A stretch of 64,000 nt of DNA from Mariniblastus sp. (GTDB taxonomy: Bacteria > Planctomycetota > Planctomycetia > Pirellulales > Pirellulaceae), in NCBI GenBank assembly GCA_029251085.1, contig JAQXDZ010000096.1:44608-108607 (forward strand). The letters run 5' to 3'. This document shows positions 45,575-54,015 of the stretch, piece after piece. Each line of letters begins with the position of its first letter. Within the stretch, counting starts at the first letter, position 1. The notes below the pieces were generated by a model. The model saw nothing but the letters and a program-made list of their open reading frames with translations, was not told where the DNA came from and made no database searches. A program made the translations under genes and the position numbers.

Positions 45575-46492
45575 TTAAACCGCATAGGATTCAGGTACAA
45601 AAACTTTCAAAAACCTCGGGACGATCTCGATTTCTAGAGGCAAGGTTCCCCCAGGGTCACCATCTAACTGAAACCGCACCGACTCATCCGACTCGATTCG
45701 GATACTCTCAAAACGTTCGACTTGGGAATAGTTCCACTGCCTGTGGCGGTGAAGCAGGATAGTAACCAAGTAAAACAAACCACGAAAAAATCGTCCCCCT
45801 CGAAAAGTGCACAAATCCAGTCGTCCATCACTTGGATCCGCCCCGGGAACAATCGGCAAATTCATGGCGTAGCGAGGCACATTAAAAATAAATGCCCACT
45901 TACCAACCACCGGATTTTCTCGCCCATCCACGTAGATTCGAATGCGTGGATACCGATACGATGCGATTGCCTCTACGATTGGCTTCGCGTAGGACCAATG
46001 GCGAATATGCCCCTTTCGTTGCGAATGCAGACGATGCACTACGTCTGCATCAAATCCGCAACTTGCCATGACAAAAAACATCTGCCCATTGGCTTTGCCT
46101 GCGTCAATAAATGTAGTTCGACCATCCGCCACCATCTTTGCGATCGACTTCGGATCAGCCGAGAGACCAATGTATTTCGCCAGCAAATTTTCGGTACCTA
46201 GCGGCAGGATGGCCAAAGGCGTTTGGGGAGGCAGACAATTAGCCAACAAGGCGACCGTTCCATCCCCGCCGGCAGCGACAACCGTCGCTAATTGAGAACT
46301 AGTTGAGCCGTCGCTGAGCTCTGACACCTTTTGCTTAACTTCTTCGATGTCCCGCAGCACGATTACCGAAAAACCAAGTGTCTCAAGTTCATGGCACAAC
46401 TCATCGACGACTTGAGTTCGGTCAGACGATCCGGAGTTCGGGTTCACCGAAACTACGACCGTTTTCTCCGAATTGTTGACGACTTGATCCAT
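45575..46492 (-). CDS. Diacylglycerol/sphingosine-kinase-family lipid kinase
   Basis: The 305-residue protein begins with VVVSVNPNSGSSDRT and has the nucleotide motif AAGGDGTVALLANCL. PLAILPLGTENLLAKYIGLS follows, as in YegS/BmrU and LCB5 kinases. The C-terminal beta sandwich holds VPGADPSDGRLDLCTFRGG. The enzyme probably phosphorylates a lipid alcohol such as diacylglycerol. The gene lies about 200 bases upstream of kdsA on the same strand. Confidence 0.88.
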   Translation of the reverse strand: MDQVVNNSEKTVVVSVNPNSGSSDRTQVVDELCHELETLGFSVIVLRDIEEVKQKVSELSDGSTSSQLATVVAAGGDGTVALLANCLPPQTPLAILPLGTENLLAKYIGLSADPKSIAKMVADGRTTFIDAGKANGQMFFVMASCGFDADVVHRLHSQRKGHIRHWSYAKPIVEAIASYRYPRIRIYVDGRENPVVGKWAFIFNVPRYAMNLPIVPGADPSDGRLDLCTFRGGRFFRGLFYLVTILLHRHRQWNYSQVERFESIRIESDESVRFQLDGDPGGTLPLEIEIVPRFLKVFVPESYAV

Positions 46493-46923
46493 TCCACCAA
46501 TTTATCAAATCTTTCGCCGGCAAATAACCGTGACACAGTCGATTCTATCCGCAATCAACATCGATACGAGACAAATCAAACCAATCCAGCTCGGCTGTGC
46601 AGCGTTTGATTGCTCAATTTTGCTACACGAATTTTCAAGGCATCGTCTTAATTCGAAACACTACGTCGTTAGGATCGCTCAAAAACAGCTTCCCCACCGA
46701 CGTTTCTTTTTTTAAACATTGGCACGCAAGTTGCAAACTACTAAAGCGTTAAATCAAGGTTCGTTTTACCTCGACTTTAACGGAATGCGGGGTCTTCGGA
46801 GTTTCCGCAACATGATTGCCTTGCCCCTGATCATTTTGCACGTCAAATCGTATTTGGCACCGAAGATCCCGTCTTTATTTTTTAAAAGAACGTCCCCTCA
46901 CGCGAGCAGTTCCTTTGAGACCT
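46493..46923. other. Gap containing an orphan sigma-54 promoter
   Basis: This gap lies between the divergent-facing ends of the lipid kinase start and the alkaline phosphatase stop. It has no recognisable gene, but it contains the sigma-54 site at 46719-46735 pointing rightwards. Downstream are a small hairpin (TGCGG...CCGCA, about 46787-46812) and an AAGA/TCTT stem with a T-run near 46861-46882. Confidence 0.6.
46719..46735 (+). promoter_or_regulatory. Sigma-54 (RpoN) promoter, near-perfect match
   Basis: TTGGCACGCAAGTTGCA has both GG at -24 and GC at -12, with the exact spacing of the sigma-54 consensus (YTGGCACG-N4-TTGCW). The upstream bases A-A-C-A also fit. The predicted start is near 46747. 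No annotated gene lies downstream on this strand. Confidence 0.72.
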
Positions 46924-47021
46924 TTACTGGACGGGCTTACTTCCTTCTTCTTTTAAACGCGTCTCTTCACTCGCCTTTGTCCGATTGGATTCAATCGCTT
47001 TCACAAAATCGACTGAGTTAA
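46785..47021 (+). other. Possible small transcript or ORF downstream of the sigma-54 site
   Basis: A transcript from the sigma-54 site would contain a 78-codon frame opening MRGLRSFRNMIALPLIIL, with only a weak AACGGA before its ATG. The frame runs into the antisense of the alkaline phosphatase 3' end. It could be a small membrane peptide, or the transcript could be a regulatory RNA. I cannot decide between these. Confidence 0.25.
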
Positions 47022-48651
47022 GAGGAAGTCTCTCTCCCGTTAGAACACGTGGATCGTCCAGGTACATCAAATGGCCATGATCTGCAGTCACAATCAAAGC
47101 CGTTTCTTCCCAGCTGCTATTTGCTTCAACCCACTGCGTGATTGCTTCAAATGCAGCGTCCCCGCTCAACACAGCTCCAATTGAATCATCAATATTATTA
47201 TTGTGATTTGCCCAATCAACATCTCCCGCCTCGACCATCAGATAAAATCCTTTTTCATTTTTGGAAAGCAAATCTAATGCTGCGGTAGTCATCTCAGAGA
47301 GCTTCGGATTTTCAAAAATATCCGCGGGCCGATAAACATCTACCTTTGCCTCTCCCATTGTCGGGTCGAAATTTCCATCAGCCGTCCGAAAGGGAAGGTG
47401 ACCTCGTGTTGCGCCAAAGAAACCAAAGAATCGGTTGCCTCCAGAAATTGCACTGTCCACGCCCTGCCGCAAGACCTGCAAACCAGACTTGCCATTCGTC
47501 CGTTGCGCGACCACGTATTTGCCGCCATTGGCAACGTCGACTCGCTGAATATCATCGCGGGCGATGTATCTGTTTCCCGGGACATAGTTATCCCCCTGAT
47601 CAGCACGTTCATCGTCCCGATACTCACCCCAACCACAACCGATCAAAACGTCTACTCCAGGAAGTGGATCGACTCGATGAGAAGCCGACGGCAAACCGAG
47701 TAAGTCACGGGAGATATCCTGGTAGTCACTGCGTCCAACGTTATGGGAGTAAGCACAGGCAGGTGTCGCATGGCAAATAGGTACGCTCGTAACCACACCA
47801 ATGCTCGATCCCGCGGTTTGCATTTCGTGTGCTAACGTTTCCAACTTCCGACCGTCTACTGAAAAGTTGATCGATCCGTTGTAAGTTTTTTCACCGGTGG
47901 TGAGCGAAGCAGCGGATGAAGCTGAATCGGTATAGGGATGAGGTAGATCTTTTCGCTTACCAAGCAAGTACGCAGAATCAACAGACTTGCTCCATGGCGT
48001 CGCGCCACCGAACACCGCGTTGTAACCACCCCCAATGGGGTCTGTCACTTGGGTCACCGCCTGTGCATTCACGTCTCGTTCAGTTTTTCCGTTATGCGGA
48101 CTGGTCACGCAAAACCCAAATTCAGAATTACCTTTTTTGTAGTCCAAAAAAGCAAGTCCAGTCCCGCGTCCCTCGGTGTAGAGAACTTCCCCATTCTTGT
48201 AGATCGACGCTGCCTGGGTCGTGTTCCAATCCATTCCATCAAACACCATTAAAATGATGTTTCGCTTACCCGACTTCCACGCACTTTTCTGAAGTCGATA
48301 AATATCCGTCTGATCGAAGTATTCGGCCTTCGGGTTTAATGTATCAATGGGATCCGTTTGATAAATTTCCTTCAGTCTAGATTCATCCCGATAACAACTA
48401 TTCGCTCCCTGAACTGACTCTAAACTCAAACCATAGCTGTAAACCGGTATCAAGCGATTCGAATGACTCGTCCAATTCGAGTAAGTCCCTTTCTGATCGC
48501 CCCAGTGAATCCAGTCTGACTTTCCAAGCACAGTCGCCTGAAACTGAAATTGACGAAGCCGATCTTCGTTAGACTCTTGGGCGGGGATGCTTACGACTCC
48601 TAGCAGAGTAACGAAAGAGCATACAAGCAGTTTCAACCAGTCAAAAAACAT
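46924..48651 (-). CDS. Exported alkaline phosphatase
   Basis: This 575-residue hydrolase releases phosphate from monoesters. The start at ATG 48651 gives a signal peptide (WLKLLVCSFVTLLGVVSIPA); the frame otherwise runs up to a TTG overlapping the previous gene. The nucleophile Ser lies in TDSASSAASLTTGEKTY. Metal ligands are in FDGMDWN, EAGDVDWANHNNNIDDS and TADHGHLMYLDD. It is the last gene of a three-gene minus-strand run after the octahaem cytochrome and the nitrilase-like amidase. A sigma-54 site on the other strand points at its 3' end. Confidence 0.9.
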   Translation of the reverse strand: MFFDWLKLLVCSFVTLLGVVSIPAQESNEDRLRQFQFQATVLGKSDWIHWGDQKGTYSNWTSHSNRLIPVYSYGLSLESVQGANSCYRDESRLKEIYQTDPIDTLNPKAEYFDQTDIYRLQKSAWKSGKRNIILMVFDGMDWNTTQAASIYKNGEVLYTEGRGTGLAFLDYKKGNSEFGFCVTSPHNGKTERDVNAQAVTQVTDPIGGGYNAVFGGATPWSKSVDSAYLLGKRKDLPHPYTDSASSAASLTTGEKTYNGSINFSVDGRKLETLAHEMQTAGSSIGVVTSVPICHATPACAYSHNVGRSDYQDISRDLLGLPSASHRVDPLPGVDVLIGCGWGEYRDDERADQGDNYVPGNRYIARDDIQRVDVANGGKYVVAQRTNGKSGLQVLRQGVDSAISGGNRFFGFFGATRGHLPFRTADGNFDPTMGEAKVDVYRPADIFENPKLSEMTTAALDLLSKNEKGFYLMVEAGDVDWANHNNNIDDSIGAVLSGDAAFEAITQWVEANSSWEETALIVTADHGHLMYLDDPRVLTGERLPLNSVDFVKAIESNRTKASEETRLKEEGSKPVQ

Positions 48652-48749
48652 CGTCGGATCCAATATAAATTCAGCAAATTTTTGCGAGTAAAAATCTCGC
48701 CAGTCAAAGAACAACCAGCCTGGGATTGGTGTCGGCGCGACCCCAGATC

Positions 48750-49598
48750 TCAATCTTCCGCATCCTCAAGAGGATCGGTAAGAGATTGATACAAATCCGG
48801 GCGGCGGTCGTTGATACGATGCACTTCATGGGCCCCCGGAATACTAACCAGATGTTTATTTCTGGCAAAATCCGAGTCAATCTCAGCATATAAGATTGCT
48901 TCTTCCGCATGATTCTCGAAGGCTAAATTCGCCCCTCGCGGATCACAGATCTTACTCTTCCCAATGAACTCAAACCCGCGTTCGACCCCCACACGATTGA
49001 CCGACATGAAATAGACATGATTTTCCAAGGCTCGGGCATTGGGAATCAGATCAGCAGTCAAGCCCGAGGTGGGTGGCCAATTAGTTGGCAACGCAATTAA
49101 ATCCGCCCCCTTAATTGCCAACATTCTGGCAGACTCAGGAAAAGAACTGTCGTAACAAATATTCATGCCCAGGCGTGCAGGCGGGGTCTGAAATACTTCT
49201 GGAGACCGCCCCCCCGGAGTCGTAAATCGATCGACACCTAAAAAGGGGAGATGCATTTTTCGATAGCTTCCAATCACTCCATCCGGGCCTATTAAGGCCA
49301 AAGAATTATACAAACAATCATTTTCAGTTTCTAAAAAACCAAAAATCACCATCGTATTTTTGGACGCACACCAATCCTTAACACAAGCCACACTCGGCCC
49401 ATCAAGTGATTCCCCAACCTGCCTTGCTTCGTCGAGGGAGTCAAAACAATACCCCGTCGTTGTACACTCCGGAAACACCGTAAGTGCTGCCCCGTTGGCA
49501 ACGGTTTCCGCGAGTCTCATTTCCATCTTTTGCAGATTGCGCTTCACCTCGGCAAATTCGATATCCATCTGAACGCCGGCAACTTTGAATCGAGACAT
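48750..49598 (-). CDS. Carbon-nitrogen hydrolase (nitrilase superfamily amidase)
   Basis: The 282-residue protein has the Glu-Lys-Cys triad of the superfamily: Glu44 in VFPECTTTGY, Lys113 in YRKMHLPFLG and Cys147 in NICYDSSFPES. The length and the sequence GYCFDSLDEAR fit amidases acting on small amides or carbamoyl compounds; the exact substrate is unknown. It starts four bases after the octahaem cytochrome gene ends, so the two are cotranscribed. Confidence 0.9.
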   Translation of the reverse strand: MSRFKVAGVQMDIEFAEVKRNLQKMEMRLAETVANGAALTVFPECTTTGYCFDSLDEARQVGESLDGPSVACVKDWCASKNTMVIFGFLETENDCLYNSLALIGPDGVIGSYRKMHLPFLGVDRFTTPGGRSPEVFQTPPARLGMNICYDSSFPESARMLAIKGADLIALPTNWPPTSGLTADLIPNARALENHVYFMSVNRVGVERGFEFIGKSKICDPRGANLAFENHAEEAILYAEIDSDFARNKHLVSIPGAHEVHRINDRRPDLYQSLTDPLEDAED

Positions 49599-49602
49599 TT
49601 AT

Positions 49603-52152
49603 TCAATTTTCAATATCGTCTGAATTATTAACTGGATCGACCGTATCTTGATTGTTTGTCTCACTGGCCTTCGCTGCTTCTTGCTCGGCGTCCAGCATTG
49701 CTTTGGCTTTTGAAAACAACGCGCGATAGCCTTGATTGTTCGGATCAATTTCCAACAACAAACGAATATAGACCAACGCTTCTTTGGGGTTCCCAAACTG
49801 CACGTAATACGTCGCCAACCCCATCATGTACCGGTCCAACTCGGGTTGCTGCCGATACGCTTCTAACAGATGTTTCTCAGCCTCTGGAAACTTCTGCTGG
49901 AGATAACAAGACATCGCGTAACGGAAATGCAAACCATGCGTATCGGGCAGACCCTCGCTACGCTCAATATCTTTGGCCAGCAATGCATGCTCTTCAAACC
50001 GTAGCTTGGCCGCTTCCAATCCGATCTGCTGCATCTGGGCCATCAATTGCTTCAATTGCCCCGCCATCATCCCGCCGCTTTGTTGCGATTGCTGCAACTG
50101 ATTTCGCAACCGGGCAACGTCGTTATCGAGACGAGCCGCCAAATTTGAGCGAGGCCCGGCCAAATTCGGCTCAACAGAAATTGCCGTGCGATAATCATCC
50201 TTCGCCCGGTCCACATCGCCGAGCATTTCGTTGAGTCCACCCAACATCATGTGGTACGCAGCACGATCATTTTCTATATAAAGCGAAGTCTTTAACTCCT
50301 CGAGCGCTTTATCAAATGCGTACTCCTGATCGGGATCCGCAAATAACTTTCGAGACTGCGGGTCAAAGGAGACAAAGACACGCGCGGCCTCAATTCGCAC
50401 CCTCGGTGAGGAATGCAACAATAATTCGGCAACAGCCTCGCCAAGTGGTCGAAGGATTCCATCGGTATCCGTAACTCCCATGTATTGGAGTCTTTCATTG
50501 ATCCGATTGACCTCCACATCAATTCGCAACAATGCTGCTGATACGACTTTTGGATTCGGATCATCCAGAGAATCGAGGGCGGTTTGCAAAGAATCCGAAC
50601 TACCGTCCATCATCAATTCAGCCATAGCACTCGCGCGGAACATTGCTGGAACCCGTGGGTCTTTGGCCAATTCCATGAGAGTGGGCACCCGGCCTTCAAT
50701 GCCCGATAGAGCATTGGCAAGTTGAGAATAATATTTTGTCTTCTCCGGGGATTGCTCTGCTGGATACCATTTCTCTGTTGCTTCCAACATCGCCTGATTA
50801 ACACGTTCCAATTCTGCTGCAACCACGGTGTCACCTTGCTCTGCCGCAATAATCCAATCCAAATACTGACGCAGCTCCATGTTGGAGTCCCGCTCGACAA
50901 CCTTCGACGAATCGATATGGCAAGCGGTACAAGCGTTGGGTGTCCCAATACTGACACTGAGATCCGGTCTTGGAACCCGGAAACTGTGATCGCGACGCGA
51001 ATCAACCATCATGTAAGTCGTCGATGGCATGTGACACTCTACGCAACTCGCACCCGGTGTCCCGGGTTCATGATGATGGTGACTCGGACTGTCATACTTA
51101 CCTGCGGGGTGCTGATGACATGAAGTACACAACTGGTTGTCGTTGAATTTCACTTTTGTCGAATGAGGATCGTGACAGTCCGTGCAGCGAATTCCATTGT
51201 GATACATCTTGGACTGGATGAATGAACCATAGACATAATCCTCATCGCGAATTTGTCCATCAGTGTGATATACCGGATCGGCAATTAACTGAGTCGCAAA
51301 ATAATCATCAAAATTGCAACCGGGCGTGAATCCTTCCTTCACCACCGTTCGTCGCGAATGGCAAGGAGCACATGACTCTATCTGAGGCAGATTGCTCTCA
51401 GTTTTTAGCTTGGCCAACCCAAAGCCATGCTTGCGATCCCAAAACAGGCTCTTTCTATTCGCCAATTCAACATGATAACTCCCCGGCCCATGACAAGCCT
51501 CACAGCTGACGTCGATCTCCGAAAAGGTTGTGTGGTACTGCCCAGCTAATGCGTTAAAGTTCTTTTTCAGATCTGTGCTGTGGCAACTCGCACAACTCGC
51601 ATTCCAGTTTTGAGTAATACCGGTCCAGTGCAACGGGTCATCAGGATCCAACTTAGAATTGACATCGGGAGGATCGAGATAAAACCATTTCTCTTTTCCA
51701 GAGTCCCACGAAACACGCAAAACTTGCACTCGACCGATCTCGTCAGCTTTCGCATCCGCGGGACGCTCTAACTCAACCATGTATTGCTGAAGCGGTTCGA
51801 CACCAAAAACATATTTGACTTCGAAATCCTGCATCTGCCCATCTGGCCCCTCCGTGTTGACCATGAAGCGGTCGCCTTGGCGGAACATCTTTGACGTTAT
51901 TCCATGATGCTCTAACGTCTGATCGTTAAAATCGCCAAGCACAAATTCATCTGTTGCCAAATCCATCGCAAGATCATGATGGGAACCATGAAATAATGCG
52001 GCTTCGGTTTGGTGACACTGCACACAAGAATCGCGACCAAGATAGGTGGCTGTCACTTTATCAGGGACAGTTCGGTTCCAATCGGCGAAGAAATAGCCAC
52101 CGACCACAATTAGAGCCACCAAAGTGATAGCAAATCCAACTTTTCCGTTCAT
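49603..52152 (-). CDS. Octahaem cytochrome c fused to HEAT and TPR repeats
   Basis: The 849-residue protein is held by an N-terminal membrane anchor (GFAITLVALIVVGGYFF). The first half contains eight CxxCH haem sites: CVQCH, CASCH, CEACH, CAPCH, CTDCH, CTSCH, CVECH and CTACH. The second half has HEAT-like repeats (LMELAKDPRVPAMFRASAMA, LRIDVEVNRINERLQY) and then TPR units (YHMMLGGLNEMLGDVDRAK, MGLATYYVQFGNPKEALVYI). It is therefore an electron-transfer or redox protein with a protein-docking arm. It resembles the cytochrome c-554/NrfA-like proteins widespread in planctomycetes, but no catalytic haem environment can be confirmed from sequence alone. It is first in the three-gene run. Confidence 0.92.
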   Translation of the reverse strand: MNGKVGFAITLVALIVVGGYFFADWNRTVPDKVTATYLGRDSCVQCHQTEAALFHGSHHDLAMDLATDEFVLGDFNDQTLEHHGITSKMFRQGDRFMVNTEGPDGQMQDFEVKYVFGVEPLQQYMVELERPADAKADEIGRVQVLRVSWDSGKEKWFYLDPPDVNSKLDPDDPLHWTGITQNWNASCASCHSTDLKKNFNALAGQYHTTFSEIDVSCEACHGPGSYHVELANRKSLFWDRKHGFGLAKLKTESNLPQIESCAPCHSRRTVVKEGFTPGCNFDDYFATQLIADPVYHTDGQIRDEDYVYGSFIQSKMYHNGIRCTDCHDPHSTKVKFNDNQLCTSCHQHPAGKYDSPSHHHHEPGTPGASCVECHMPSTTYMMVDSRRDHSFRVPRPDLSVSIGTPNACTACHIDSSKVVERDSNMELRQYLDWIIAAEQGDTVVAAELERVNQAMLEATEKWYPAEQSPEKTKYYSQLANALSGIEGRVPTLMELAKDPRVPAMFRASAMAELMMDGSSDSLQTALDSLDDPNPKVVSAALLRIDVEVNRINERLQYMGVTDTDGILRPLGEAVAELLLHSSPRVRIEAARVFVSFDPQSRKLFADPDQEYAFDKALEELKTSLYIENDRAAYHMMLGGLNEMLGDVDRAKDDYRTAISVEPNLAGPRSNLAARLDNDVARLRNQLQQSQQSGGMMAGQLKQLMAQMQQIGLEAAKLRFEEHALLAKDIERSEGLPDTHGLHFRYAMSCYLQQKFPEAEKHLLEAYRQQPELDRYMMGLATYYVQFGNPKEALVYIRLLLEIDPNNQGYRALFSKAKAMLDAEQEAAKASETNNQDTVDPVNNSDDIEN

Positions 52153-52342
52153 CTACCGTTTACTCTCTTTAAGTCGGATCGCTCGAAAAAAACCGCCGTT
52201 GATCTTCCATTCTACCGCTAATCATCGACATGCTCTACCGGCAAACCCTGCTATTCTTTCCGAGTGATTTAATTACCGTCCAAAAAGCCTAAGATACGTT
52301 CATTCGTTCCCGCTTTCTTCTACGCACCAGAAGGGCGATACA

Positions 52343-53818
52343 ATGAACCTAAGTCGTTATAAACCGAAATTTCTTGACCGCCAAAAGCTTGATTCAATCA
52401 ATACTCGAGCGGAATCAGTGATGGACGGTGGTATAGATTACCTTTCCTCACCTCGACGGCTCCGAGAGGGCGATTATGCGAACCACGTACATTCGCTCGG
52501 CAACCATTCTGTCCAAATTCGAATGCCAAACGTTCATTCAAAAAAATTGGTCTCAATTGTCAGTTCTCGGATCGGTAAAAACACGGATCGAAAATCGAAC
52601 TGGTTTGATGCCATCAGAACCTTGGCTGTTCAGCAGCGAAACCAAAATCTCTGCGTCTTGACCGCTCCCGGCACGACCACTTTCCCCTACCTTTGCCGGC
52701 TCTCGGAACTATTTGGATGGACGCTGATTCTACTCACTCAATCAACTAACCACTCACCCCTTAGGCACTCACCACTTAAGCACTCCCGTTCAAAACGAGG
52801 ATTTCCATTATTGAACTTTCCAGACGCCACGGTTCTTCACGCTATCTACGATTGGCAACCCAAAGGCAAGGCCCAGGCAAACTGCAATCCCAATGTCGAT
52901 CAATTGATGATCAATATCGCAGAGGAGTGCTTTGTAATCTCGGTCCGAAAAAATGGAACGGTCAACGAAGCACTAAAGACTCGCCTACAACAAGTAAATT
53001 CAAAAAGAACGCGTTTACTCATCAATCGCCAACTAACACCTCAGATAGTATCAGTAGAACTAACTAAGTTAGGCGCGATTCCATGGTGCCTTTATGACCA
53101 ACGCCAACGGAAACGTCCCCCCCAACCCTCCAGGCGAACCTACCGTTCGTCACCCAAGCACAAACCTGCAAGCCTCTCCAAATTCGCTACCCCAAAAACA
53201 CGCGTTGGCCCTTCGCGGGAAGATCGCCGGTTTCTAATCCACTGGACACGTCAATCGACTGGTCCGTGGCCTGACCAACCCTACCGAGAATATTTGGATG
53301 ACCTTTTATTCCAATCTCCGACTCGTGGTGAAGGTGGACTCTCAACCCTCAAACGCATCCTGGCACAACAAAAAATCCGAGGCTCCCACAAGCTCACCAA
53401 AGGAAAAGAAAAGGTGACCTGCCTTACCTCCGTCCCATTATCACAATATGCCAATCGCCGCATTTTCCGCTCGCATCTAGCTCGCTGGGATTTCGAGCAC
53501 TACGGAATCGCAATCGACTGCGACTTCCTCAAAAAACTGGGAGCAAGACAAGTTAACTATGGAACCAAATCGGATTGGAATCGCCTCTGCAATCTTGACC
53601 GCCCCTTCTTCCAACTGCAAACCACGACCAGCATTGCAATCGATTGGCGAGCAGAGAGAGAGTGGAGAATTCGCGGCGACCTTGATCTCAAAAGTATCCC
53701 CAAGCAAATGGCCTTCGTCTTTGTCAAAACGAATTCCGAACGTGCAGACCTGCAAAAACAATCTCGGTGGCCAGTAGTTCCCGTAGAGGCCCTAAAAAAC
53801 CTAAATCGCCAGCACTGA
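52343..53818 (+). CDS. Unrecognised two-domain protein (Rossmann-like plus DUF2971-like)
   Basis: I do not recognise this 491-residue protein. An N-terminal domain (about 70-250) has SSRIG...WFDAIRTLA, LTAPGTTTFPYLCRLSELFG and INIAEECFVISVRKNGTVNE, ending in LTPQIVSVELTKLGAIPWCL. This pattern resembles nucleotide-binding Rossmann folds of the LOG/DprA kind. A basic Pro-rich linker (about 255-300) follows. The C-terminal domain reads FLIHWTRQSTGPWPDQPYREYL, LTSVPLSQYANRRIF, LARWDFEHYGIAIDCDFLKK, VNYGTKSDW and EREWRIRGDLDL. Its order of conserved Cys, Trp-x-x-Tyr/Phe-x-His-Tyr-Gly and Glu-x-Glu-Trp-Arg resembles DUF2971-type domains. It stands alone and has no export signal. Confidence 0.75.
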   Translation: MNLSRYKPKFLDRQKLDSINTRAESVMDGGIDYLSSPRRLREGDYANHVHSLGNHSVQIRMPNVHSKKLVSIVSSRIGKNTDRKSNWFDAIRTLAVQQRNQNLCVLTAPGTTTFPYLCRLSELFGWTLILLTQSTNHSPLRHSPLKHSRSKRGFPLLNFPDATVLHAIYDWQPKGKAQANCNPNVDQLMINIAEECFVISVRKNGTVNEALKTRLQQVNSKRTRLLINRQLTPQIVSVELTKLGAIPWCLYDQRQRKRPPQPSRRTYRSSPKHKPASLSKFATPKTRVGPSREDRRFLIHWTRQSTGPWPDQPYREYLDDLLFQSPTRGEGGLSTLKRILAQQKIRGSHKLTKGKEKVTCLTSVPLSQYANRRIFRSHLARWDFEHYGIAIDCDFLKKLGARQVNYGTKSDWNRLCNLDRPFFQLQTTTSIAIDWRAEREWRIRGDLDLKSIPKQMAFVFVKTNSERADLQKQSRWPVVPVEALKNLNRQH

Positions 53819-54015
53819 AATTTTCTAAGCGATTTTTTTCAACGAAATACAAAAAAGTGCCAACCGAATTCGTCTCCCGTTCGTAAGCCATCTCAAACGG
53901 ATTCAAAACCAACTACGCTAGCGACCCATCACCTAGGTGGAACTTATTGTGGCCTTGCCGACCGTCGCACGTTTATGTAATTAATCCTGAGAAATATTAA
54001 AGTTTGAGGCCAAGG

